The position numbers and the translations under genes were made by a program. Source: JACQFK01 sp964619955 (GTDB lineage: Bacteria; Planctomycetota; MHYJ01; JACPRB01). From it: a stretch of 64,000 nucleotides of DNA. The stretch covers positions 62,001 to 126,000 of the forward strand of contig CAZUJF010000010.1 in the NCBI GenBank assembly GCA_964619955.1, written 5' to 3'. Below, in pieces: positions 8,599-16,918 of this stretch; the stretch's first letter is position 1, and every line of letters begins with the position of its first letter. The notes under the pieces were generated by a model. That model saw nothing but the letters and a program-made list of their open reading frames with translations, had not been told where the DNA came from and did not search any database.

Positions 8599-9093
8599 AT
8601 GATGGAAACCATTCACGAGGAATCGGCGGAGTCCCTGGCCGCGAAGCATTTCCGCCGCGTCTACAACTTCTGCCGCAGCCTGCTGGGAAGCGACGCCGAC
8701 GCGGAAGACGCCTGCCAGACCGTCTTCCTCACGGTCTCCCGCCGCCGGGAGGAGATCCCGGGCATCCTCCAGCCGGTCCCCTGGCTGCTCCAGATCGCCC
8801 GGCTCACCTGTCTCAACGCCCGCCGGCAGCGCGACCGCCTGCCCCAGGGCGCGACCGAGGACGACGTGGCCCTTCCGCTGCCGCCGCCCCTGGCGCCGTC
8901 CGAGAACGTCGACCGCATCCGGAGCCTGACGGAGCGCCTTCCGGAGCGCTACCGGACCGTGCTCACGCTGCATTTCCAGCAGGGCCTCTCGCACGAGGAG
9001 GCCGCGCAGGTCCTGGGTCTGTCCCGGGGCGCGCTGCGGGTCCTGCTCCATCGCGCCGTGTCCCGACTGAGACAGGAAGCAAAGGAGTCATGA
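8599..9093 (+). CDS. ECF-family RNA polymerase sigma factor
   Basis: 164 aa. Region 2 (about 15-80) has VYNFCRSLLGSDADAEDACQTVFLTV, the usual DAEDxxQxxF block; region 4 (about 105-160) has LPERYRTVLTLHFQQGLSHEEAAQVLGLSRGALRV, a sigma-70 region 4 helix-turn-helix. It directs RNA polymerase to alternative promoters. The stop overlaps the start of the anti-sigma gene (ATGA), as expected for a sigma/anti-sigma pair. The start may also be the second Met. Confidence 0.9.
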   Translation: MMETIHEESAESLAAKHFRRVYNFCRSLLGSDADAEDACQTVFLTVSRRREEIPGILQPVPWLLQIARLTCLNARRQRDRLPQGATEDDVALPLPPPLAPSENVDRIRSLTERLPERYRTVLTLHFQQGLSHEEAAQVLGLSRGALRVLLHRAVSRLRQEAKES

Positions 9094-10040
9094 TGCATCC
9101 CAGCGACGACGAACTCCTGGACCTCGCGCTGTCCCGCGGCGAGCCCGACGCGCGGGAGAACGTCCACGTCCGCGGCTGCCCGGATTGCGCCGCGCGCTAC
9201 GCCGCCGTGCTCGCGGAGCAGGACCTGCTCCGTGCCGCGCTGGGCTCCCCCGAAACCGCCGCGGCGCGCCCGCAGCGGCGCCGGCGGGATCATCGCTGGG
9301 CGGTCGCCGCCGCCCTGCTCCTCGGAATCCTGACGGGCGTCGCCGTTTCGCGGCCCCTGTCCCCCCGGCGCCCCTCCCGCTCCCCCGTGGCGTTCGAGCA
9401 GGCGGAGAGCGCCCTGCGGCAGATTCCCGCGGCCATCGAAGTCCTGAGGGACGCCGATCCGGCGCGCATCGACCGCGAATTCCCCCGCGTGCTTTCCAGG
9501 GCGGAGGGCCTCTATGGGGAGTTCCTCGAAGCCTACCTGGATGCGGCGTCGCCGCTGACGGAAGCGCAGCGCGCGGAGCTCCGTCAGGCCGTCGACACCA
9601 TGTACGCGAGCGTCTGGGCCCAGGACGACGCCTCCAAACCCGCCGGCGCCTTTCAGACGGCGTTGAAGGCCGCCTTGAATCCCGAGCAATACGAGGCCTA
9701 CCAGGCGCGGGCCAGGCTGGATCGCGAAAGCGGCTGGGAGGCGGAGATCGACCTCGTCACGGACGACCTGGCCGAGGCGCTGAATCTGCGCCATTCCGAG
9801 GAGGACGGCATCCGCAACGCCCTCCGCGCGCGCTACCCGAAGAGCGATCTGCCGCGGCTCCCGCTGGCGCAATGGCCCCCCGACCGGCTGGCGGACGACG
9901 CCGAACTCGCCGCGGCGATCCGGGCCTCGCTGGCGGCCGCCTACCATCCCGCCTTCGAGAAGTACGTGGAGGAACTGCGGGGGGATCACCGGCGCGCCGA
10001 GCAGGCCGCGCGCGCCTTCAGCGCCGGCCAGGGCCGCTGA
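9090..10040 (+). CDS. Membrane anti-sigma factor with zinc-finger-like N-terminus
   Basis: 316 aa; AAAGGAG at 9081-9087 precedes the ATG. The N-terminal cytoplasmic part has H-V-R-G-C-P-D-C (a H-x3-C-x2-C arrangement), the anti-sigma zinc-binding motif. One transmembrane segment follows at about 68-85 (WAVAAALLLGILTGVAV). The periplasmic part is Ala/Glu/Arg-rich and helical, with no recognised domain, and probably senses an envelope signal. It is translationally coupled to the ECF sigma gene, which it presumably sequesters. Convergent with the kinase gene 14 nt away. Confidence 0.8.
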   Translation: MMHPSDDELLDLALSRGEPDARENVHVRGCPDCAARYAAVLAEQDLLRAALGSPETAAARPQRRRRDHRWAVAAALLLGILTGVAVSRPLSPRRPSRSPVAFEQAESALRQIPAAIEVLRDADPARIDREFPRVLSRAEGLYGEFLEAYLDAASPLTEAQRAELRQAVDTMYASVWAQDDASKPAGAFQTALKAALNPEQYEAYQARARLDRESGWEAEIDLVTDDLAEALNLRHSEEDGIRNALRARYPKSDLPRLPLAQWPPDRLADDAELAAAIRASLAAAYHPAFEKYVEELRGDHRRAEQAARAFSAGQGR

Positions 10041-10054
10041 ATCCCGCGCGCCCG

Positions 10055-11944
10055 CTACTTCGGCGGCCGCAGGCGGACGACCGGGTAGCGCTGGCATTTC
10101 TCGCAGCGCTCGAAGCGGGTCGAAACGGTCCCGCAGCCCGCGCAGGCGAATTCGAGGGCGGGCGCCGGGCGGCCGTCCGCCGCTTTCTCGAGGACCTCCC
10201 CCGGACCGGACCTCGACGCGCCGAGACGCCGGAACTCCCGGTGGAGCGCGCCGACCAGGGCGTCGAAATCCTCCTTCTTCAGCTTCCCCGACTCCAGCAT
10301 CTTCCGGTTTTCGTACCAGGCCTGGGTCAGGTCGGCCCCGTCCGCGGCCTTCCGCCGCTGCGGGCCCGCGGCCGCCATCGGGGCCGGAGGCGCGGCAGGA
10401 GCGGCGGGCTTCGCAGCCCCGCCCTCGGGATCCGCCTTTTTCGACAGGCTGTTCAGGGCCCGCTCCTCCCGCCCCGCCTGCTGTTTCAGTTCGCCGCGCA
10501 AGGCCAGCGGCACGCCCTCGCCCAGCAGCGCCGCGCGCACGTCCGCGGCGCATTGATCGATCAGCTCGAAGAGCTGCCCCTCCGGACGCTCGAAGGAGAG
10601 CGCCGGGAACAGCAGCGCGCTGCCCGGCAGCCGGTATCCCGTCAGCGTGAGCCGGACCCGGCCGCCCTGCACGTAGTAGGTGCCGCTCAGGTAGGCCTGC
10701 GCGCCCAGGTCGCCCGTCAGCACGCGGCGCTCGTCCTCCCCCGCCTGCCCCGCCAGTTCCATCCGCTTCATCTTCCAAAGCAGCAGGTCCCGCGGCGGCA
10801 CGTCCAGACGCGGCTCCTTCGAGAGCGCCGCGATGAGCAGGTCGGAGAGCGCGATCGAGTACCACGCGGACTCCGGCCGTGGGATGCCGTTCTTGAGATC
10901 GAAGACGACGCAGCGGATGCGGCCGCTCCCGACGGACACCGGCGGAACTGCGGCGGGCCGGGTCCTCAGGACCGCGGAGAGCAGGCCGGCGAAGAGCAGC
11001 AGCGCCACGGCTCCGGCCAGCAGGACGGGACGACGCCCCGAAGCCCGCACGTCCGCGGCGTCGATGGCGGCGACCAGATCCTCGGCGTTCGCGAAGCGGT
11101 CGTCGGCCCGCTTCGCGAGCAGGCGGTCCACGATGCGGGCGATGCCCGCGGGCACGTCCGCCGCCAGCGACCGGACCGGCGCCGGCGACTCCTCGAGGAT
11201 CTTCTTGAAGAGCGCCATCGGGGTCTTCCCCGAGTGCGGGCGCGTGCCGGTGAGCAGTTGATAGAGCACCGCGCCGAGGGAGTAGAGATCCGAGCGGCCG
11301 TCGAGTTCGCCGCCCTCGCACTGCTCGGGCGAGGCGTACTCCGGGGTCCCGTAGAACACGCCCGGCTCGGTGATGGCCTCGGCGTTCCGCCAGGATCTCA
11401 TCAGTCCGAAGTCCATGACCTTCACGCGACCCGCCTCGTCGATCATGAGGTTGTTGGGCTTCACGTCGCGATGCACGAGCGCGGCGGCGTGCGCGGCGCC
11501 GAGGGCGAGCGCGGCCTGCCGGACGATCGCCAGCGCCTCGCCGTGCGGAAGCCTCCCCCGCCGCTTCATCAGGGCCTCGAGGGTCTCCCCCTTCACGAAG
11601 GGCATGGCCATGTAGAGCACGTCGCCCGCGCGGCCCGCGCTGTAGACGGGGACGATGTGGGGGTGGTCCAGCTTCGCCGCCGTGCGCGCCTCGCGGACGA
11701 AGCGGCGCTCGAATTCGGGATCGCTGGCGAGACGGGGATGCAGGACCTTGAGGGCGACCTCGCGGTCGAGGGCGGGGTCCCGGGCCAGGTACACGACGCC
11801 CATGCCGCCGCGGCCGAGCTCCCTGAGGACCTGGTAGTCCCCGAGGCTTTTGCCGACGAGGCTGGGGCCGGCCTCCGGAGCGCCGGGCGGAGTGCCGTCC
11901 TTCTGGGTCGGCGCGGAGGGATCCACGTCAGGCGGCATCATCAT
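10055..11944 (-). CDS. Transmembrane Ser/Thr protein kinase with C-terminal zinc ribbon
   Basis: 629 aa. A Hanks-type kinase domain spans about 33-290: GRGGMGVV P-loop, catalytic Lys in VALKVL, VHRDVKPNN loop, MDFGLM and an activation segment ending GTPEYASPEQ. A transmembrane helix follows at about 305-325 (VLLAGAVALLLFAGLLSAVL). The C-terminal half has a TolB/FlgO-like fold (RIRCVVFDLKNG, then LSDLLIAALSKEP, then YLSGTYYVQGGRVRLTL), an Ala/Pro-rich linker and a final Cys4 zinc ribbon (CAGC...CEKC). Likely a membrane signalling kinase. With a cytoplasmic kinase domain the zinc ribbon would lie across the membrane unless topology differs. Start chosen at the first of three Mets. Confidence 0.85.
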   Translation of the reverse strand: MMMPPDVDPSAPTQKDGTPPGAPEAGPSLVGKSLGDYQVLRELGRGGMGVVYLARDPALDREVALKVLHPRLASDPEFERRFVREARTAAKLDHPHIVPVYSAGRAGDVLYMAMPFVKGETLEALMKRRGRLPHGEALAIVRQAALALGAAHAAALVHRDVKPNNLMIDEAGRVKVMDFGLMRSWRNAEAITEPGVFYGTPEYASPEQCEGGELDGRSDLYSLGAVLYQLLTGTRPHSGKTPMALFKKILEESPAPVRSLAADVPAGIARIVDRLLAKRADDRFANAEDLVAAIDAADVRASGRRPVLLAGAVALLLFAGLLSAVLRTRPAAVPPVSVGSGRIRCVVFDLKNGIPRPESAWYSIALSDLLIAALSKEPRLDVPPRDLLLWKMKRMELAGQAGEDERRVLTGDLGAQAYLSGTYYVQGGRVRLTLTGYRLPGSALLFPALSFERPEGQLFELIDQCAADVRAALLGEGVPLALRGELKQQAGREERALNSLSKKADPEGGAAKPAAPAAPPAPMAAAGPQRRKAADGADLTQAWYENRKMLESGKLKKEDFDALVGALHREFRRLGASRSGPGEVLEKAADGRPAPALEFACAGCGTVSTRFERCEKCQRYPVVRLRPPK

Positions 11945-12125
11945 CCACCCTTCCAGACGCGATCCGCACGGGGAAAGTTCCGAACTTCGTCACCGTCATC
12001 CGTATCCTCCGGGCCGTCCGGGTTCGCCTGAAGTGTACCCCGGCGCCCACATTTCACTTCCCCAACCTTGCGGCGGCGGGATAATCTCCTGCCGCCGCCC
12101 TGAAGCCCCCCTCGAGGAGATCGAC

Positions 12126-13142
12126 ATGGCCGCCCCAAAAGCCCCCGCCCCCGACCGCATCCTGCAGCTGGGCCTCGCCTTCTGGGGCTCCAAGGCGCTG
12201 CTGAGCGCCCTCGAGCTGGGCCTCTTCACGAAGCTGGCCGGCAAGCCGCAGACCCTCGAGCAGATCCAGAAGGACCTCGCGCTGCATCCCCGCAGCTCGC
12301 GGGATTTCCTCGACGCTCTCGTCGCGCTCGGCATGCTCGACCGCAAGGGCGCCCGCTATTCCAACACGCCCGCGACCGACCTCTTCCTCGACCGGGCCAA
12401 ACCCACGTATGTCGGCGGCATCCTGGAAATGGCGAACGCCCGTCTCTTCCGCTACTGGAACTCGCTCACCGAGGCCCTGCACACGGGCGTGCCCCAGAAC
12501 GAGGCGAAGGAGGGCGGCGATCTCTTCGGGACGATCTACGCCGACCCCGAGAAGCTCAAGGGCTTCCTGAAGGCGATGACCGGGCTCAGCAGCGGCGCCG
12601 GCCGCGCGATCGCGAAGAAGTTCCCGTGGAAGAAGTACAAGACCTTCGTGGACGTCGGCGGCGCCCAGGGCGCCATCCCCGTCCAGGTGGCCCTCGCCCA
12701 CAAACACGTGACGGGCGCCAACTTCGACCTCCCCGTCGTGGGCCCCATTTACGAGGACTACGTCCGATCCTTCGGACTCCAGGACCGCCTCTCCTTCCTG
12801 CCGGGCGACTTCTTCAAGCAGGACCTGCCCGGCGCGGACGTCATCGTCATGGGCCACATCCTCCACGACTGGAACCTGGAGGAGAAGCGCATGCTCATCG
12901 CCAAGGTGCATCGCGCGTTGCCGAAGGGCGGCGCGTTCATCATCCAAGAGGCGATCATCGACGACGAGCGGCGGAAGAACGCGTTCGGACTGCTCATGAG
13001 CCTGAACATGTTGATCGAAACGCCGGGCGGCTTCGACTACTCGGGCGCCGACGCCCGGGGCTGGCTCAAGGCGGCGGGCTTCCGCGAGAGCCGGGTCGTG
13101 CCGCTCGTCGGGCCCGACTCGATGGTCGTCGGCATCAAGTAG
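12126..13142 (+). CDS. SAM-dependent O-methyltransferase (acetylserotonin/hydroxyneurosporene class)
   Basis: 338 aa; GAGGAG at 12114-12119 places the start at 12126. The N-terminal winged-helix dimerisation domain (about 10-90: ALELGLFTKL, SRDFLDALVALGML) is followed by the methyltransferase fold with VDVGGAQG (SAM-binding glycine loop), FDLPVV, LPGDFFKQDLPGADVIVMGHILHDW and EEKRMLIAKVHRALPKGG. The HD in ILHDW is at the position of the catalytic base in plant-type O-methyltransferases. It would methylate a small-molecule hydroxyl; the substrate is unknown and no biosynthetic cluster surrounds it. Confidence 0.85.
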   Translation: MAAPKAPAPDRILQLGLAFWGSKALLSALELGLFTKLAGKPQTLEQIQKDLALHPRSSRDFLDALVALGMLDRKGARYSNTPATDLFLDRAKPTYVGGILEMANARLFRYWNSLTEALHTGVPQNEAKEGGDLFGTIYADPEKLKGFLKAMTGLSSGAGRAIAKKFPWKKYKTFVDVGGAQGAIPVQVALAHKHVTGANFDLPVVGPIYEDYVRSFGLQDRLSFLPGDFFKQDLPGADVIVMGHILHDWNLEEKRMLIAKVHRALPKGGAFIIQEAIIDDERRKNAFGLLMSLNMLIETPGGFDYSGADARGWLKAAGFRESRVVPLVGPDSMVVGIK

Positions 13143-13160
13143 GCCCGGATTCAAAACGTC

Positions 13161-13189
13161 TTGCACTAATGCGCGCTAGCCCGTAGGCT
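13161..13189 (+). promoter_or_regulatory. Candidate sigma-70-type promoter for LamG/FN3 protein
   Basis: TTGCAC (13161-13166), 17-nt spacer, TAGGCT (13184-13189). The predicted start site is near 13196, giving a leader of about 16 nt that carries the AGGAG ribosome site (13200-13204). The -10 match is modest. Confidence 0.4.
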
Positions 13190-13201
13190 AATACGTATTA
13201 G
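13188..13201. promoter_or_regulatory. 14-bp perfect palindrome CTAATACGTATTAG, candidate operator
   Basis: This perfect inverted repeat overlaps the -10/+1 region and the ribosome-binding site of the gene at 13212. A weaker related dyad (CTAATGCGCGCTAG, 10 of 14 symmetric) is centred 22 bp upstream at 13166-13179, inside the promoter spacer. The arrangement suits a repressor binding two sites on one DNA face. Confidence 0.45.
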
Positions 13202-13211
13202 GAGCCCCCTC

Positions 13212-14336
13212 ATGAAACGATCCATCCTCCTCGGCGCCCTGCTGCTCTCCCTGGCGGCGGCGTTCCAGTCCGTGGCCTCGACGGGACTCGTGGTCTGGTG
13301 GAAGCTCGACGAGACCGGCGGCACCCTTGCGGACGATTCGGCGGCCGCCAACGACGGCACCCATGCGAACGGGCCGACGCCCTCGCCGGACCTCGCCCCG
13401 CTCACCTTTACCAACCTGCAGAGCCTGAGCTTCGACGGCGTGGACGACCAGCTCACCCGGGCCACGGTGACCGGGATCGCGGCGGGCAACACCCCTCACA
13501 CGATGGCGACCTGGATCAAGGTCACCGCCCTGCCCGCCAACCGCGCCTGGATCGCGCTGCTCGGCAACGAGGGGGCGGGGGCGCACCACTGGCTGATCGA
13601 CTCCGCCGGCGTGACCGCGTTCGGCGTCTGGAACGGAACCCAGAAAGTCCCGGCCCTGGTCGTGGGCGCCTGGGCCCATGTGGCCATGACCTTCGACGGG
13701 ACCAATCTTCAGGGCTATTTCAACGGGACCCCGATCGGCACGCCCGCGGCGGCGACGTTCAACCTGCAGGGCGTGCCGCTCTCCCTGGCCCAGGTCCACA
13801 ACAGTGAGAATTACTTCAACGGGCTCTTCGACGATTTCCGCCTCTACGACCGCGCCCTGACCGCGACCGAAGTCCAATACCTGGCCGCCGGCAACGGTCC
13901 GCCGCCCGCGCCGCTCAACCTGAGCGCGACCGCCTCGGACGGCTCGGTCGCGCTGGCCTGGAGCCCCGTCGCCGGCGCCACCAGCTACACCGTCCTGATG
14001 GGAACCGCGCCCGGCGGCCCCTACCCGACGACCCTCGCCTCGGGGATCACGACGACGTCCCTCACCCACAGCCCCGCCGTCAACGGGACGCCCTACTACT
14101 ACGTGGTGATCGCCGTCCACAGCGCCGGCGGGAGCAGCGCCAACTCGCTCGAGGCCTCGGCGACGCCTCAGCCTCCCCCGCCCCGCATCAACGACCACGA
14201 AGAGGGGTTCCTGGACGGCCGCTGCGCGTGCGGGGCCTCCGGGCCCCTCTCCCCGGCGTGGGCGGCCTTCGGCGCGCTCCTCCTGGGGCTGCTGGCGCTG
14301 GGGCGCCGGCCGCTTCAGCGGCGCAGCACGAACTGA
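13212..14336 (+). CDS. Secreted LamG/FN3 protein with C-terminal Cys-TM-Arg anchor
   Basis: 374 aa. The signal peptide is residues 1-22. A LamG-like jelly roll follows at about 25-235 (VVWWKLDETGGTLADDSAAANDGTH, then WAHVAMTFDGTNLQGYFNG, then FDDFRLYDRALTATEV), and an FN3 domain at about 238-325. The C-terminus is a tripartite signal: NDHEEGFLDGRCACG, a hydrophobic helix (WAAFGALLLGLLALG) and a basic end (RRPLQRR). The same layout ends the unrelated surface protein at 27500-31015, so it probably serves sorting or anchoring. Likely a cell-surface, carbohydrate-binding or adhesive protein. Confidence 0.8.
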   Translation: MKRSILLGALLLSLAAAFQSVASTGLVVWWKLDETGGTLADDSAAANDGTHANGPTPSPDLAPLTFTNLQSLSFDGVDDQLTRATVTGIAAGNTPHTMATWIKVTALPANRAWIALLGNEGAGAHHWLIDSAGVTAFGVWNGTQKVPALVVGAWAHVAMTFDGTNLQGYFNGTPIGTPAAATFNLQGVPLSLAQVHNSENYFNGLFDDFRLYDRALTATEVQYLAAGNGPPPAPLNLSATASDGSVALAWSPVAGATSYTVLMGTAPGGPYPTTLASGITTTSLTHSPAVNGTPYYYVVIAVHSAGGSSANSLEASATPQPPPPRINDHEEGFLDGRCACGASGPLSPAWAAFGALLLGLLALGRRPLQRRSTN

Positions 14337-14527
14337 AGCACGCCGAAGATCATCACCAGGGGGCCGAGCCATTTCAGATGACGGCCCCAGCGCTGCCGCC
14401 ACGCCCGATACTTCGGGTCGTCGGAGGGGCTCCTGCCGACGACCTGGAATCCCAGCAGCGTGGCATACAATCCCCCCAGCAGCGGGATCGCGAGTTCGAT
14501 CAGCGCGGCCACGGTCTTCGGATTCAT
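14315..14527 (-). CDS. Small membrane protein
   Basis: 70 aa with two predicted transmembrane helices (about 8-28, VAALIELAIPLLGGLYATLLGF, and 52-67, LGPLVMIFGVLQFVL) joined by a basic, Trp-rich loop (YRAWRQRWGRHLKW). The longer open frame upstream runs antisense to nothing real and was not used; the ATG at 14527 lies 10 nt after the lipoprotein gene, suggesting a two-gene operon. Function unknown. Its last 22 bp overlap the convergent LamG gene. Confidence 0.6.
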   Translation of the reverse strand: MNPKTVAALIELAIPLLGGLYATLLGFQVVGRSPSDDPKYRAWRQRWGRHLKWLGPLVMIFGVLQFVLRR

Positions 14528-14537
14528 GAGAACCCCC

Positions 14538-15383
14538 TCAACGCGCCGGGAACTCCCGTCCCGCCTGAAACCAGACGCGGCCCCGCGACACCGCCTCGGC
14601 GCCGGGCTCCAGATCGCCGAAGACCGGGTCCGAATGGATGCAGGGACAGGGAGGATTGTCCCAGGTCTTCGCCCGCTCGAAACGGACAGCCAGCCAGCGG
14701 GATCCGTCCTCCGAAGACACCGCGCAGACGGCGTCCGGCAGATGGCGCTTGTTCGTCTTCGTCTGGGCATTGAACCCCGGGGCGCCCTTCAGCATGACGC
14801 AGACCTGGGCCCTCAGCCCTGTGCGCACACGGTCGCCGCCGTTGCGGACGCGGAGCTCCAGGTCGGCCCCGGACGCCGACGGCGTCACCCGCGCCGAGAA
14901 CTCCAGGCCGTCCGGCAGCACGCGGCGCGCCTCGAGGCCGCCGTCCGGCCGCCGCGTCCAGTCCATCCGCGGCAGACGCACGCCCTTCTTGTCCCACGCC
15001 GTGGGGATGTGGGTGTGGGCCAGGTACTGCAGTTCCCCGTCCGCCCAGAGCGCCTCGGGAAAATCCACCACCGCATAGCCGCCGCCCGGCAGGAAGAGGC
15101 TGAACTTGGTGTCGCGATGCGGGTCGACCGCCCCGTCCAGAAATCCGATGCGCGGGTGGCGCCCGCCGGGATACGGGAGGATCGCGAACGGCGGCGGAGC
15201 GGGGGTGGCGACGGCGCGTCGCGCGACCTCGGGCGCCTCGAGCCCCGTGGCCATCGCCGTCTCGACCGCGCCGTACCCGTGGGCCGCGCAGGTTTCCAGC
15301 CAGAACGTCCGCTCGTCCGGCGCCGGAGGCGGGACCGCGCAGCCCGCCAGGAGCGCCACCCAGAACCAGCGCGTCGGTTTCAT
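14538..15383 (-). CDS. Putative lipoprotein, DUF6786-like or sugar-epimerase-like beta protein
   Basis: 281 aa. The lipobox is LLAGC at residues 11-15, then a Pro/Ala linker. The mature part is beta-rich with repeated Trp and aromatic strands (GFLDGAVDPHRDTKFSLFLPGGGYAVVDF, then ELQYLAHTHIPTAW, then LELRVRNGG), reminiscent of secreted galactose-mutarotase-like sandwiches. The family assignment is only a suggestion. No catalytic residues are certain. It is probably anchored in the envelope and co-transcribed with the small membrane protein downstream. Confidence 0.55.
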   Translation of the reverse strand: MKPTRWFWVALLAGCAVPPPAPDERTFWLETCAAHGYGAVETAMATGLEAPEVARRAVATPAPPPFAILPYPGGRHPRIGFLDGAVDPHRDTKFSLFLPGGGYAVVDFPEALWADGELQYLAHTHIPTAWDKKGVRLPRMDWTRRPDGGLEARRVLPDGLEFSARVTPSASGADLELRVRNGGDRVRTGLRAQVCVMLKGAPGFNAQTKTNKRHLPDAVCAVSSEDGSRWLAVRFERAKTWDNPPCPCIHSDPVFGDLEPGAEAVSRGRVWFQAGREFPAR

Positions 15384-15438
15384 GTCCGTACTCTACGACA
15401 AGGGAGCCACTTCCGGGCCGCTGCGGGGTTGAATCAGC

Positions 15439-16833
15439 ATGATGAAACGGCTCTGCGCGGCGATCCTGCTGGCCTTCGGCGGCCGGGTTGAACGCCCCGA
15501 CATCCTCTGGATCGTCGTCGACGACATGTCGGCGAATCTCGGCTGCTACGGCGAGCAGAGCATCGAGACGCCGAACCTGGACCGCCTCGCGCGCGAAGGC
15601 ACGCGCTTCACGCGGGCGTTCACCACGGCCCCCGTCTGCTCCCCCAGCCGCTCCGCCCTGATCACGGGGCGCTACCAGACCTCGATCGGCGCCCATCAGC
15701 ACCGCAGCGGACGCGGCGTCGAGAAGATCCGGCTGCCGGAGGGCGTCGAGACGGTGCCCGCCCTGCTCCGCAAGGCCGGGTACCGCACCGCCGTCACCGG
15801 CTGGCCGCCGACGAAGGCCCGGGGCAAGACGGATTACAACTTCGAGTGGGACCCGGACATCTACGGCGGCACGGAGGGCCCCTCCTTCACCCAGATCCAG
15901 CTGCACGGCGGGAAACTCCGGGACGGCAGAGGCCTCAGCGAGGCCGTCAAGAAGGCCCTCGGGACGCTCACGCCCCCGGACGCCGTCAAGCTGCCGCCCT
16001 ACTACCCCGACGACCCCGTGATCCGCGAGGACTGGGCGCGCTACCTCGACGCCGTCCGCTACACCGACCTGCAGGTCGGCGAGATCCTGAAGTCGATCGA
16101 CGCCTCGAAGACGCTGGTCTTCCTCATCTCGGATCACGGCATCAGCCACGCGCGCGGCAAGCAGTTCCTCTACGACGAGGGGATGCGCATCCCGATGCTC
16201 GTCCGCGGGCCGGGCGTCCCGGCCGGCGCCGTCCGCGATGACCTCGTCGAGCATATCGATCTGGCGGCTGCGACGCTGGCGGCCGCCGGGATCGCGATCC
16301 AGGGCTTGCACGGGCGGGACATCCTGGCGAAGGAGTACGCGCCCCGGGATGCGGTTTTCGCGGCGAGGGACCGCTGCGACGAGACGGTGGAGCGGATCCG
16401 GGCCGTCCGCACGTCGAAATGGAAGTACATCCGAAATTTCCATCCCAAGCGGCCCCACCTGCAGCCGAACGCCTACAAGGATGCGAAGCCGACCCTGCGG
16501 CGGCTGCGCGAACTGCACGAGGCGGGCACGCTGAAGGGCCTGCCGGAGCAGCTGCTCTTCGCCCCGGAGCGCGCACCCGAGGAACTTTACGATCTCGAGG
16601 CGGACCCGCACGAGACCCGCACCCTGGCCGCGGAGCGGCCGGAGATCCTCAAGGACCTGCGCGGCCGCCTCGAGCGCTGGATGAAAGAGACGGGCGACCG
16701 GGGCCCCGAGTCCGGCGCGATGTACGACAGCGACATGGCCGTCTACCTCGCCGAAACGAAGGACCCCGCGCGACGGAAGCTGCTGGAGGACACCATCGCC
16801 CTCATGAAGCGCTGGGCCGCCGAGGGCCGCTGA
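15439..16833 (+). CDS. Secreted type I sulfatase
   Basis: 464 aa. A short signal sequence precedes ILWIVVDDMSANLGCYG (metal-binding Asp28/Asp29). C67-S-P-S-R is the sulfatase signature whose Cys is converted to formylglycine; GRYQ follows. The second metal site is in VFLISDHG, and DLEADPHETRTLA is the typical C-terminal sulfatase block. It hydrolyses sulfate esters, probably of a polysaccharide. No anaerobic maturase is in the window; the FGE-like protein at 33517 lacks the expected active-site cysteines, so the maturation enzyme is probably elsewhere. Met4 is an alternative start. Confidence 0.9.
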   Translation: MMKRLCAAILLAFGGRVERPDILWIVVDDMSANLGCYGEQSIETPNLDRLAREGTRFTRAFTTAPVCSPSRSALITGRYQTSIGAHQHRSGRGVEKIRLPEGVETVPALLRKAGYRTAVTGWPPTKARGKTDYNFEWDPDIYGGTEGPSFTQIQLHGGKLRDGRGLSEAVKKALGTLTPPDAVKLPPYYPDDPVIREDWARYLDAVRYTDLQVGEILKSIDASKTLVFLISDHGISHARGKQFLYDEGMRIPMLVRGPGVPAGAVRDDLVEHIDLAAATLAAAGIAIQGLHGRDILAKEYAPRDAVFAARDRCDETVERIRAVRTSKWKYIRNFHPKRPHLQPNAYKDAKPTLRRLRELHEAGTLKGLPEQLLFAPERAPEELYDLEADPHETRTLAAERPEILKDLRGRLERWMKETGDRGPESGAMYDSDMAVYLAETKDPARRKLLEDTIALMKRWAAEGR

Positions 16834-16918
16834 GATCGCGCCGAAATCGGCGTCGGAAGCGGTCCGGTTCAATTTCCTCATACGGTCCGACGAACTTCCA
16901 AGTACTATTCTTGCGAGC

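Noticed and set aside
8949..11321. 790-codon minus-strand ORF
   Set aside because: Shadow of the kinase gene in another frame and of the sigma/anti-sigma genes; low-complexity Arg/Gly/Ala sequence.
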